From: Dyella jiangningensis
GTDB lineage: Bacteria > Pseudomonadota > Gammaproteobacteria > Xanthomonadales > Rhodanobacteraceae
DNA: 64,000 nt
Assembly (NCBI RefSeq): GCF_003264855.1
Contig: NZ_NFZS01000001.1
Location: forward strand, 1,426,001-1,490,000
Direction of reading: 5' to 3'
Under the pieces are notes generated by a model. It was not told where the DNA came from, did not search any database, and saw only the letters and a list, made by a program, of their open reading frames with translations. The position numbers and the translations under genes are program-made. Below are positions 10,183 through 19,356 of the stretch, one piece after another. Every line of letters starts with the position of its first letter. Positions within the stretch are counted from its first letter, which is position 1.

Positions 10183-10460
10183 GCCTTGAGCAGCGGGCGC
10201 ATTTGTGACCTGCAGCTATCAGTGCTTTTTTATTTAAGCTGCTGAATCTGCCTCCCGCGCGAAGATCGTCGGTGCGTGGGTGCGTGCGGTCGCGTTTGTA
10301 TGGAGGTGGGCGAGTAGCGGTCCAGCTTGTGCCTCTATTCCCCCAACCTTCTCGCCTGAACGACGGCGACTCGCAATCATGGCACAGACCGAAAAGCTCT
10401 ACAGGAGCTGAGGTCCGAGCATTCGGAGCTCGGCCTCTTCTTTGATGTGTCACCACCCGG
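10183..10460. other. Non-coding stretch between methyltransferase and IS remnant
   Basis: About 280 bp with no convincing gene on either strand. It contains an AT-rich run (around 10226-10245) and otherwise no clear hairpin terminator or repeat. It probably belongs to the same acquired patch as its neighbours. Confidence 0.5.
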
Positions 10461-11201
10461 TTACCGCCTACGTGACGGCGTCTCGACTTGCTGTTGGCGA
10501 CGCAAAGCTAGTCCTGGGGCTCGGGTCACCATCTTTGGATCTTGGGAAGCAAATGCGCCTATTCGGTGGACGTGCAAGATCGCGAGTATGGCGCGATAGA
10601 CATCCTCACGCTGGTGTTTGGAGCGAAATTCGCATTCCTTTAGATGAAGCAGAAAGGTCCATTTGGATAGTCCATTGAGCTTGGCAGGCCGACGCTTGGC
10701 ATAACTCCAGAAGCTTTCCGTCCCGTTGATGTGATTAGGTTCGTCAGCAAAATGATCCTCGCTATAACGAACGCGCAGATGTTTTGCGTAGCTCAGATCG
10801 ACCAAGCCGCCGCAGCTGTTCAAACATTTCGAAATAATGGTGCCGTCGAGCGCCACATGCGCGACGGTTGGGGACGATCTGCGTGTGGACGTAATCGTCG
10901 CGTTTAAGCATGCCGAAGACGATGTTTCCTTTGATGCGCCACGCCCACGTTTGCCACGCACGTGCCATGGCCCGAAGAACGCTTCATCAACTTCCACTTC
11001 GCCATGAAAGGGCGGGCGGCGTTCACATTCTTCGGCCATGCGGCGACGGACGCCGAGGAAAATCGGATTGACCGAACGCGTGCTCAGTCCTATCCATTGA
11101 TCTGATGAGCTGGCAGCAGTCCGTAGGGAAGCCTTGAAGCTTGAGAAGCCTGAATGGCTGCCGCCTTTTTGGTAGACAGCGGCCACGCTGCAACGCGCCA
11201 C
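10461..11201 (-). pseudogene. Degenerate IS1595-family (IS1016-like) transposase
   Basis: Remnant of a DDE transposase. In one frame GEVEVDEAFFGPWHVRGKRG (first catalytic Asp) is followed later by HINGTESFWSYAKRRPAKLNG (NGxESFWS catalytic Glu region) and HLKECEFR, all characteristic of the IS1016 group. Between them the match moves to another frame (10762-10968: IVFGMLKRDDYVHTQIVPN), so at least two frameshifts are needed. The segment that should read YTDGWKAY reads SKCLNSC, so the second catalytic Asp is lost. The N-terminal zinc-ribbon part is not recognisable. I could not find clean terminal inverted repeats. The element is dead. Confidence 0.8.
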
Positions 11202-11267
11202 AGCGCCGAGGACTTGAAGCGAAGCCGCGGCTCGCTCCTCTACCTTTGGGTAGAGGGTGTGGTAGAA

Positions 11268-11306
11268 GCGAGTGCTAGCAGCGAGTGCTAGCAGCGAGTG
11301 CTAGCA
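11268..11306. repeat. Three tandem 13-bp repeats
   Basis: The unit GCGAGTGCTAGCA is repeated exactly three times without spacer (11268-11280, 11281-11293, 11294-11306). Each unit contains the palindrome TGCTAGCA. It lies beside the IS remnant and a REP doublet. It may be a slippage product; no function is evident. Confidence 0.85.
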
Positions 11307-11328
11307 GAAGCATCGCCTGCTACCCCTC

Positions 11329-11409
11329 ATAGGAGCGCGCCCAGTGCACGAAAAGCCCACCGCGCGGTGACGCCGGCACACTGCGATCGCGCACAGGATG
11401 CGCTCCCAC
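11329..11409. repeat. REP doublet, diverged (REPIN-like)
   Basis: Two inverted copies of a REP unit, TAGGAGCGCGCCCAGTGCA at 11330-11348 and the inverse at 11387-11409, enclose a 35-bp spacer. Both copies carry several mismatches to the cleaner copies at 26084 and 37228. It sits just after the stop of the isovaleryl-CoA dehydrogenase gene. Confidence 0.7.
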
Positions 11410-11421
11410 AGCGCTTGCCAT

Positions 11422-12579
11422 CTAGGCCTTGCCGTGGAACAACTCGCGGCCGATCAACATGCGGCGGATTTCGTTGGTGCCCGCGCCGATCTCGTAGAGC
11501 TTGGCGTCGCGCAACAGGCGGCCGGCCGGGAATTCGTTGATGTAGCCGTTGCCGCCCAGCGCCTGGATCGCTTCCAGCGCCACCTTTACCGCGTTCTGCG
11601 AGGCGTTGAGCAGGCAGGCGGCGGGGTCGATGCGCGACCTCACGTTGCTGTCGAACTGTTGCGCGACCATGTAAGCGAAACCGCGTGACGACTGCAGCGC
11701 CGTATACATGTCGGCCACCTTGCCCTGCATCAGGCCGAAGGTGCCGATCGGCGCGTTGAACTGCTTGCGTTCGCGCACGTAGGGCAGGGTGATGTCCAGT
11801 GCCGTCTGCATGATGCCGATCGGACCACCGGAGAGCACGAGGCGTTCGGTGTCCAGCCCGCTCATCAGCACGCGTACGCCTTCGTTCACTTCGCCGACGA
11901 TGTTCTCGGCGGGAATCTCGCAGTCCTCGAACACCAGCTCGCAGGTGTTGGAGCCGCGCATGCCGAGCTTGTCGAGCTTCTGTGCGGTGCTGAAACCCTT
12001 CATGCCCTTTTCGACGATGAAGGCCGTCATGCAGCGGCTGCCCGCGACGCGCGGCGCAGTGCGCATGTAGACCAGCAGCACGTCGGCGTCGGGGCCGTTG
12101 GTGATCCACATCTTCGAGCCGTTGGCGACCCACACGTCGCCCTTCTTTTCCGCCTTGCAGCTCATCGAGCCGACCACGTCGGAACCGGCGCCGGGTTCGC
12201 TCATCGCCAACGCGCCGACGAACTCGCCGGAGCACAGCTTGGGAATGTACTTGCGGCGCTGCGCTTCGTTGCCGTTGTGGAAAATGTTCTGCACGCACAG
12301 GTTGGAATGTGCGCCGTAGGAAAGGCCGACCGAACCGGATGCGCGCGAGATCTCCTCCATCGCCACCAGGTGCGCGAGAAAGCCCATGCCGCTGCCGCCG
12401 TATTCCTCCGGAATGGTGATGCCGAGCAGGCCCATGTCGCCGAACTTGCGCCACAGGTCCGCCGGAAACTGGTTGTCGCGGTCGATGTGATCGGCGCGGG
12501 GCGCGATCTCCTTTTCCGCAAACGCGTGCACGCTCTCGCGCAGCAGATCGATGTCTTCACCCAGCGGGAACGGACGCAT
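11422..12579 (-). CDS. liuA: Isovaleryl-CoA dehydrogenase
   Basis: 385-residue FAD acyl-CoA dehydrogenase that oxidises isovaleryl-CoA to 3-methylcrotonyl-CoA, the substrate of the carboxylase at the left edge. Family signatures: [34 protein letters not shown] (signature 1), and [33 protein letters not shown] in pieces near the C-terminus, including the ACAD signature 2. [20 protein letters not shown] is typical of IVD. I chose ATG at 12579 (MRPFPLG), which has GGAG nine bases ahead. A TTG at 12600 opens the same frame but has no ribosome-binding site. Confidence 0.93.
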   Translation of the reverse strand: MRPFPLGEDIDLLRESVHAFAEKEIAPRADHIDRDNQFPADLWRKFGDMGLLGITIPEEYGGSGMGFLAHLVAMEEISRASGSVGLSYGAHSNLCVQNIFHNGNEAQRRKYIPKLCSGEFVGALAMSEPGAGSDVVGSMSCKAEKKGDVWVANGSKMWITNGPDADVLLVYMRTAPRVAGSRCMTAFIVEKGMKGFSTAQKLDKLGMRGSNTCELVFEDCEIPAENIVGEVNEGVRVLMSGLDTERLVLSGGPIGIMQTALDITLPYVRERKQFNAPIGTFGLMQGKVADMYTALQSSRGFAYMVAQQFDSNVRSRIDPAACLLNASQNAVKVALEAIQALGGNGYINEFPAGRLLRDAKLYEIGAGTNEIRRMLIGRELFHGKA

Positions 12580-12665
12580 GCCAGCCAACTCCGAATTCAA
12601 TCAAGGAGCAAATGGTAACGCGACGGCGATGACGAGCCGTTGCGCGTCGCACAACCCGTCATGGA

Positions 12666-14828
12666 TCAGTCGGCGTGGAACGCGTTGGCGAGTTCAGCGA
12701 GGCGGTCGCGCTGGCTCATGACCTGGGCCAGCTGACCCAGCACCAGGCGAGCCGTTTCGTTCCTGTCGCAGATCGCCATGGCTTGCGCGAAGGCTTCGTC
12801 ATCGGTGGCGCTCGTGGCCTCCAGGCCGTTGGCCTGCGCGTCGGCCAGTTGTTGCAGCGCTTCCACGGTGCGCGCCCCCGCTCGTTCGACCGCGTCGCGC
12901 GCCGGGCCGGAAGAGATCACCTGCCGGTTCGCTCCCAAGGCCGAAAGCATGCCCAGAAGCGTCTGGGCGGCAGCCAGGAAACGCAGCAGGAGTTCGTTGG
13001 CGCGCCGGTGTTCCCCCGGCTCACGCAACATGTTCGCCAGCAGGCTGCTCAGTGCCGCGTTGGCGTTGTGCGCATCGCGTCGCATGATGCGGTAGTCCAG
13101 GTCGTCGTGCCGGCCGTTGGAATACTGGGCCAGGATGCGCGCGAGATAGTGCGCGTCGCAGCGCACGGTATCGGCCAGCACGTCGTCGAGACGGCGGCCC
13201 TGCCAGTCGGGCAGGATCAACCGCATCGCCAGCGCCGAGATCGCCGCGCCGATCAGCGTGTCGAGCAGGCGAGGCCACATCACCTCGTAACCATTGCCGA
13301 CCTGATTGAAGCACAGCACGACGAACAGCGTGATGGCCGCCGTCGCGGTGGGATAGCGACGCAATCGCGCCGCGAAGAAGATGACGCCGGACAGCACGAT
13401 CAACGGCATCTGCCACGGGCCGAACGGCACCAGTTGCAGCGCGGCCCAGCCCAGCACCAGGCCGACCACCGTGCCGACCACGCGCTGCACCAGGCGTCGC
13501 TGCGTGGCGCCGTAGCTCGGCTGGCAGATCAGCAACGTGGTGAGCAGGATCCAGTAGCCGTGGCGCGGATGCACCAGGTGCAACACGACGTAGCCGGCCA
13601 GCAGTGCCAACGACAGTCGCAGGGCGTGGCGAAACCGGAACGAACGCGCCGTGAGGTGTTCGCGTACGCGCTCCCACGCTTCCTTCAACGACTGCGGGGC
13701 AGGGTTCTGCAGCAGGCCGCCATGGCGTGTGGACGGCAGGCCAATGGCATGCGTGCCCTCCAGCTGGCGATGCAACGTTTCGAGGTTGTTGACCAGCGCC
13801 TGCACCGAACGCAGCAAGGGTTCGTCAAGCGCCTGCGGCTGCCCGCGCAGGGCGTGCATCGCGCCATGCAGGTCGTCCAATGCGGCGCGGGTGGATGCGC
13901 TGGCCTCGGCATCGTCCTGCCATCGCAAGGTGTCGGCCTTCTGCCGGCAGACGTCGGCTTCGAGCCGCAGCAGGTGTTCGCAGCGGAACAGCACGTCGCT
14001 GTGGAACAGTGCATCGGCGAGCGCGTCATAGGGGTAGTGGGACGAGCTGACGCGCTCGTGCACGTCCTGCGCGATGAAGTAGAGCCGCAGCATGGCGGCG
14101 CTGGTGCCACGCGGCCGCCGCGAGCCGATGCGATCGATCAACATCAGGCGTGCATCGTTCAGTGCTTCCACCACGCGCTCGTTGCGCGCGGCGAGCGTCA
14201 CCTGCAGCGCCTCGCGGTCAACGCCATGGACGGGCATGAAGAAGGCCGCCTTGCCTTCCAGCAGATCGGCCAGCGCCTCGAACAGCCGCGCCAATGATTG
14301 CCGCACCGCCTGTTGCGGGGCCAGCACGCTCCACAGCAGCGAGAGCACGCCATACCAGGCGGCGCCGGCCAGCAGCCACAGCGGTTGCTGCCAAGGGTTG
14401 CCCGGTACCGTCAATGCCGCGTCTGCGCCGATCATCGTATAGACGGCCAGGAGCAGCGTGGACCCGGCGATGGTCGCGTACCGCTCGCTGATCGCGCCCA
14501 GCATCACCAGGACGAACGTCGACGCGAGCAATCCCACTCCGAACCACGCGGGATAAGGAAACAGCCATTGCACGGAGAATGCGGAGACCGCGAAGCAGGC
14601 GAGCGTGAGAAGGAGGGTGCCTGCGCGGCTGCGCCAATGGTCTTCGGTTTCCGCGAGCGCGCACGCGATCACGCCGAGCAGCAGCGGGACCACCGCATCG
14701 TTGCGGCCGTCACCGAAGCACCAGGCCACCGCACCACCCAGCGCAAGCAGCACGCGCACGCATTCGGCAAAACGGTCCGAGCCGCGCAGGCGGCGCCAGC
14801 GTTGGGCGAGGGCGGGTGCGGAAGTCAC
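12666..14828 (-). CDS. YccS/YhfK-like FUSC-family inner membrane protein
   Basis: 720 residues, matching the length of E. coli YccS. It has two hydrophobic blocks of several helices each, about residues 20-180 and 400-535. A soluble region lies between them (residues about 185-390, rich in Arg/Glu/Leu) and another forms the C-terminus. RGSDRFAECVRVLLAL and HGYWILLTTLLICQPSYGATQRR (in parts) are typical of the YccS_N and FUSC_2 domains. Relatives of the wider family include aromatic-acid efflux proteins, but the function of YccS itself is unsettled. The start is GTG at 14828 with a poor ribosome-binding site; no better in-frame start is visible. Confidence 0.8.
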   Translation of the reverse strand: MTSAPALAQRWRRLRGSDRFAECVRVLLALGGAVAWCFGDGRNDAVVPLLLGVIACALAETEDHWRSRAGTLLLTLACFAVSAFSVQWLFPYPAWFGVGLLASTFVLVMLGAISERYATIAGSTLLLAVYTMIGADAALTVPGNPWQQPLWLLAGAAWYGVLSLLWSVLAPQQAVRQSLARLFEALADLLEGKAAFFMPVHGVDREALQVTLAARNERVVEALNDARLMLIDRIGSRRPRGTSAAMLRLYFIAQDVHERVSSSHYPYDALADALFHSDVLFRCEHLLRLEADVCRQKADTLRWQDDAEASASTRAALDDLHGAMHALRGQPQALDEPLLRSVQALVNNLETLHRQLEGTHAIGLPSTRHGGLLQNPAPQSLKEAWERVREHLTARSFRFRHALRLSLALLAGYVVLHLVHPRHGYWILLTTLLICQPSYGATQRRLVQRVVGTVVGLVLGWAALQLVPFGPWQMPLIVLSGVIFFAARLRRYPTATAAITLFVVLCFNQVGNGYEVMWPRLLDTLIGAAISALAMRLILPDWQGRRLDDVLADTVRCDAHYLARILAQYSNGRHDDLDYRIMRRDAHNANAALSSLLANMLREPGEHRRANELLLRFLAAAQTLLGMLSALGANRQVISSGPARDAVERAGARTVEALQQLADAQANGLEATSATDDEAFAQAMAICDRNETARLVLGQLAQVMSQRDRLAELANAFHAD

Positions 14829-14883
14829 GATGAGCAGGATAGATGATGCGCTGCATCATGCCCAGCGTCGCCGTACTGCAGGC

Positions 14884-14913
14884 AAAAAAAACGCCGGCGC
14901 AAGGCCGGCGTTT
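14884..14913 (-). terminator. Intrinsic terminator of the leucine dehydrogenase gene
   Basis: On the minus strand a stem AAACGCCGGC / GCCGGCGTTT with a five-base loop is followed by a run of T (eight A on the plus strand at 14884-14891). It begins about 20 bp after the dehydrogenase stop. Confidence 0.88.
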
Positions 14914-14933
14914 CCCGGGGCTTGCGATCGTGC

Positions 14934-16037
14934 TTACTGGCCGCGCATGCGACCGGCGAAGCGCGGGCCGTGATTGCCCATGGTCGGCAGCTTGATCTTG
15001 CCGATGGCTTCGATGCGCTCTTCGGCCAGGCGGTCGGCCGCGCGGTAGGTCGGCACGCCTTCGGTCTTGGAGATTTCGAAGATGCGGCCCAGGTTGTAGT
15101 AGATGGTGCGCATCATGCGCATGGCGCGCTCGCGGTTGTAGCCGTCGATTTCCAGCGACACGTTCATCACGCCACCGGCGTTGACGGCGTAGTCCGGGGC
15201 GTACAGCACGCCACGGCGCTGCAGCTCGTCGCCGATCGCGTCGGTGGCCAGCTGGTTGTTGGCCGCGCCGCAGATGATCTTCGCCTTGATGCGGTCGATG
15301 GTCTGCTCGTTGAGCGTGCCGCCCAGGGCGCACGGCGAGTACACGTCGGCGTCGACGTCGTAGATCTCGTCCAGGCCCACGGCTTCGCAGCCCAGCTCGT
15401 CCACGCAGCGCTGCACGGCATCCTTGTTGATGTCGGTGACGAACACCTTGGCGCCCTGCTCGCGCAGCAGCTTGATGAACTCGCTGCCCACGTGGCCGCA
15501 ACCCTGCACGGCATAGCTGTACTTGCCCACGTCTTCGTTGCCGTGCTTGACCTGCAGCGCGGCCATCAGGCCCTGCAGCGTGCCGAACGCGGTGAACGGC
15601 GACGGATCGCCCGAGCCGCCATGCACCTGGTGCACGCCGGTCACGTATTCGGTTTCACGGAACACGTATTCCATGTCGTTGACGTCGATGCCGACGTCTT
15701 CGGCCGTGATGTAGCGCCCGTTGAGCGAGTTGACGAAGCGGCCGAACGCGCGGAACAGCGCCTCGGACTTGTCCTTGCTCGGATCGCCGATGATCACCGC
15801 CTTGCCACCGCCCAGGTTCAGGCCGGCCACGGCGTTCTTGTAGGTCATGCCGCGCGACAGGCGCAGCACGTCGTTCACCGCGTCCTGCTCGCTCTTGTAC
15901 GGCCACATGCGCAGGCCGCCGAGTGCCGGGCCCAGCACCGTGTTGTGGATCGCGATGATGGCCTTCAGGCCGGCATCCTTGTTGTGGCAGAAGACGACTT
16001 CTTCGTGACCCGTCTTGGCGATGGTTTCGAAAATCAT
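14934..16037 (-). CDS. ldh: Leucine dehydrogenase (Glu/Leu/Phe/Val dehydrogenase)
   Basis: 367-residue NAD-dependent amino acid dehydrogenase that oxidatively deaminates branched-chain amino acids to 2-oxo acids in the cytoplasm. It carries LGPALGGLRMWPY and the active-site segment MTYKNAVAGLNLGGGKAV with the catalytic Lys, then a Rossmann motif (QGCGHVGSEFIK, about residues 186-197). C-terminal YAPDYAVNAGGVMNV is typical of leucine dehydrogenases. Length is usual (about 365). It feeds the same pathway as the isovaleryl-CoA dehydrogenase and methylcrotonyl-CoA carboxylase in this window, but it forms a separate unit bounded by terminators. Confidence 0.92.
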   Translation of the reverse strand: MIFETIAKTGHEEVVFCHNKDAGLKAIIAIHNTVLGPALGGLRMWPYKSEQDAVNDVLRLSRGMTYKNAVAGLNLGGGKAVIIGDPSKDKSEALFRAFGRFVNSLNGRYITAEDVGIDVNDMEYVFRETEYVTGVHQVHGGSGDPSPFTAFGTLQGLMAALQVKHGNEDVGKYSYAVQGCGHVGSEFIKLLREQGAKVFVTDINKDAVQRCVDELGCEAVGLDEIYDVDADVYSPCALGGTLNEQTIDRIKAKIICGAANNQLATDAIGDELQRRGVLYAPDYAVNAGGVMNVSLEIDGYNRERAMRMMRTIYYNLGRIFEISKTEGVPTYRAADRLAEERIEAIGKIKLPTMGNHGPRFAGRMRGQ

Positions 16038-16133
16038 TGGAACGCAAACTCCACGTTTGGCGGCGCTGTGGGGAGGACGCCGCAGGAATGGAGGCGGGGT
16101 GGCCCGCCAGGGGTACTAACAACAGCCTTAAAG

Positions 16134-16158
16134 TCAAAACCCCGACCAGTGGTCGGGG
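16134..16158 (-). terminator. Likely terminator between TonB receptor and leucine dehydrogenase
   Basis: The 8-bp stem CCCCGACC / GGTCGGGG with a three-base loop (16140-16158) is followed on the minus strand by TTTTGACTTT. It lies between the receptor's stop and the leucine dehydrogenase start. Confidence 0.7.
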
Positions 16159-16223
16159 CGATGAATTTAGTCCGATAGTTTAGTACGTCCCCGGGCGAAG
16201 GGTTGCTGCGTCGCCGCAAGTCG

Positions 16224-16264
16224 CTGGCGTACGGGCAAAAAGCGGCGCTGCGCCCGTACGCCAG
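16224..16264 (-). repeat. 13-bp perfect inverted repeat after the TonB receptor
   Basis: CTGGCGTACGGGC (16224-16236) and its exact complement (16252-16264) flank 15 bp. It begins seven bases after the receptor's last stop (16271) on the minus strand. There is no T-tract, so it may be an mRNA-stabilising 3' hairpin or a rho-independent-like stop helper. Confidence 0.75.
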
Positions 16265-16270
16265 CCCGGG

Positions 16271-19180
16271 TCAGAAGGTCACGGTCGCCCGGATCCAGTA
16301 GTAGCGGCCCATGACGTCGTAGGTTGCTACGTCGGTGTTCGAGTTGGTCACGTTGTTCTGGTAGAGCAGGGGGGGCTGCTTGTCGGTCAGGTTGTCGATG
16401 CCCAGATCCAGCCGGGTGTGCCAGGGTTCGAAGTCATAGCCGGCCTGGACATTGTGATAGGTGTACGCGCCGACCTTGCGCACCACGGCGGGAATCGACA
16501 GGTCGGCCGACAGCTGCTGCTGTTCGTCCGCGCTGCCGACCTGGGTGCGGCCGATGTAACGCATGCGTCAACTCGCGCTCCATGGGCCGCGGGTCCAGTT
16601 CAAGGTGGCCAGGCCGCGCCAGCGCGGGAAATTGCCGTAGGCATAGGTGTACTTGCCGGCATTGTGGATGGTCACCGCGGTGGGATCGGACGGATCGGGG
16701 TTCACGTCATAGCGCGCCACGTAGGTGGTATCCAGGCGCAGGTTGAAGCGGCCGAAGCGCGTCTCGTCGAAGCGATACGCCACGGTGCCGTCCACGCCCT
16801 TGGTCGACAGGGCGCCCAGGTTCACCGTGGGCTCCGCGACGTAGTTGATGTTGCCGGTGTCGAAGCGATGGATGAAGCCGCAGAACGGGCTGGCCGCATT
16901 GCCGTAGCACTGGTTGAGCACCGTCTGCGCGGAGATGGTGGTGATCGTGTCGTTGAGGTTGATGCGCCACACGTCCGCGCTGAGCGACAGCCCGGGCAGC
17001 CACTGCGGGTCGTACACCACGCCGTAGTCGAACGACTTGCCCTGTTCCGGCTTCAGTTGGTAGCCGGCGGCCACGGCGCCGGATGCCTTGGCGGAGATCT
17101 GCGGATTGGCCTGCTGGTAGCTGCCGTCCACGGGGACGTTGGCGCAGGCGGCGGCGTGGCCGCCCGTGTAGAAATTGCACGGGTCGTTGACCGTCGGCGC
17201 GTCGTTGGCAATGCCCTGGTAGAGCTCGTTGATGTTGGGTGCGCGAAACACCTGCGAAACGGTGCCGCGGAACAGCAAATCCTCCACCGGCCGCCATTCC
17301 AGTGCGACCTTGCTGCTGGTATTGCTGCCGGCCGTGCTGTAGTCGGAATAGCGCGACCCCAGCGTCACGTTGAGCGCCTTCGCCCATGCCTTGTCGGCCA
17401 ATAGAGGCACCAGCGCCTCGGCATAGGCTTCCTTCACGTTGAAGCTGCCGGAAAGCACCGTGGTGCAGAACTCCACGACGCCACACAGGCCGTTGGCATC
17501 GCCCACAGCGAGCGGGTCGGCCCAGGTCGAGGTGCTCTCCTTGCGATAGGACAGTCCCGTGGCGAGGCTCACATCGCCGGCGGGCAGGGTGAACAGGTTG
17601 CCGTTTGCGTTCGCCTCGAATTGCTTGACGATGTAGTCCGATGTGGCGGTGGGGTCGCGCTGGATGGCGCGCAGGGCCGCGATGGTGGTCGGATCGCTGA
17701 CGTTGAAGATGTTGATCGGCGTGCAATTGGCGACCGGATTGCCCGGCGTGCCGCACGTGACCTTGCCGGTGCCTGCGTCGAGATAGGAGGGCCCCAGGCC
17801 TTGCTGCAGTCCCTCGTAATCGAGGAAACCGTAGTTGACCGACTTCTGCCGCACCTTGCCGTAGTTGAAGTTGGCGTCCCATTGCCATGAGCTGTCGCCG
17901 AAGCTGCCACGCAGGCCGGGCGTGAACTGCATGTTGTAGGTCTTGTACGTGTAGCGCCGGTAACCCAGCGTGGTGAAGCGCGTGTTGAAATCGCCGTAGC
18001 TGTCGCCGGTGATGCGATCGGTGCCGAAGTTCACGCCGAACGGGTTGTAGTAGTTCTGCGCCGAGACCACGAAGTTGTCGCCGTTGGCGAATACCGGCAC
18101 CGGCGCGATCTGCGAATCGGACTGCGTCCTGGTGTAGTAGAAATTGCCGTAAGCCTCGATCGCATCCGTTACCTTGTACTTTCCGATGAGGAAAACACTG
18201 TCGCGCTTCTGCGGCGTTTGCAGGATGTTGTCGCCCTGGTAGTTGTAGGTGTCCGCGTTGGTGTAGCAGTGATAGTCGTTGAGCGCCGTGGCGCCGCTGA
18301 CGCCAGGGTTGAGCGATACGCGCGACGAGCAGCCGACCTGCGACGCTACCGAGCGCGGCAGAGTGATAGAACCCACCGGCGTCGCCGACGAGCCGCTGAC
18401 GATCACCTGGCCGTTGGAAAGATTGAGCGCATCGCGCGAGAACGCGCGGTCGCTCGCTGATACCGCATCGAGACTCTGGTGCTCGATGCCAGCCACGATG
18501 CTGCCACGCTGGCCGGTGTGTCCGGCAGTCAACGAAAAGTGGCGGCGAAAGCCGTCGCTATGGCCGCTCTCGCCGAAATCGCCGGAAAACTGCACGCCGT
18601 CGAACTTGTCGCGCAGGATGAAATTCACCACGCCACCGATCGCATCCGAGCCGTAGATCGCGGAAGCGCCGTCGCTCAGCACCTCGACGCGATCGATCAT
18701 GTTGGCGGGAATGCTGTTGACGTCGTTGTAGGCGAGGCGCACGCCGTTCACCAGGATCAGCGTGCGCTTGTCGCCCATGCCGCGCAGCGAGATGGTGGCC
18801 GCGCCGGTGCCGCCGCCATTGTTGGTGTTTGCGTTGGTGGCATTGCCGGCGATCGATGGCAGCTCCTGCACCACGTCGCCCAACGTCGCCTTGCCGCTCG
18901 CGGCGATCTGCGATCGATCGACCGTGACGACGGGATTGGCCGTCTCCACGTCGACGCGGCGAATGCGCGAACCGGTCACGGTGACGCCTTCAAGCGTCTT
19001 GGCTTTGTCCGTCGACGGCTGGTCGGTGTTTGCCGGTGGCGGCGTGGGGCCGGCATCCTGCGCGTGAACAGCGGCGGCGAACAGCATCGACACGAGCGCC
19101 GACTTCACGGCAACGTCGAGCGTGCGCGATCGTGGACGACAGGGCGAATGCTTGAGCGGAAGATCGTGCGTCGAATGCAT
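16271..19180 (-). pseudogene. TonB-dependent outer membrane receptor, interrupted by in-frame TGA
   Basis: A 970-codon frame for an outer-membrane TonB receptor. Order: signal peptide (start ATG 19180, GAGGAA ahead; ALVSMLFAAAVHAQDA), VTGSRIRRVDVET before the plug, plug motifs LRGMGDKRTLILVNGVR and RVEVLSDGASAIYGSDAIGG, then the beta-barrel. The frame is cut at 16568-16570 by TGA. Beyond it the same frame runs 98 codons (MRYIGRTQVGS ... RLDLGIDNLTDKQPP ... TVTF), giving the usual last strands and terminal Phe. The expected residue at the stop is Trp (WSASWRMRYIG), so one TGG to TGA change explains it. The product would lack the last strands and the terminal Phe needed for barrel insertion. 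It could be a true pseudogene, a sequencing error or a readthrough site. Neighbouring glycosidase genes suggest a glycan or glycopeptide ligand. Confidence 0.88.
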
Positions 19181-19267
19181 GGAGTTCCTCGCGTGACATG
19201 ACTGCAGGGGAATGGGGTAAGACGCGGCACTTTCTGCGGGCAACACAAGGCCGTGTCGGGTGCGACC

Positions 19268-19282
19268 CAACCGTTGCGGTTG
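19268..19282. promoter_or_regulatory. Candidate operator upstream of the TonB receptor
   Basis: Inverted repeat CAACCG-TTG-CGGTTG about 90 bp upstream of the receptor start. Size and symmetry suit a dimeric regulator. No regulator is identified. Confidence 0.35.
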
Positions 19283-19356
19283 CCGTGATGGAGATGCACG
19301 ACGCGTGTCGTTCAGCCCCTTGGACCCGTCACGACGTCGACGGGCTGTTGGCGTGC

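Noticed and set aside
11268-11306. CRISPR array
   Set aside because: Three contiguous 13-mers with no spacers; only a short tandem repeat.
12675-14297. 540-codon plus-strand frame opposite the YccS-like gene
   Set aside because: No domain, Gln/Arg/His-rich, and the minus strand has a full-length family match.
16271-16564. Separate 97-residue gene downstream of the TonB receptor
   Set aside because: It is in the same frame as the receptor, matches the last barrel strands and has no ribosome-binding site of its own; it is the cut-off end of the receptor.
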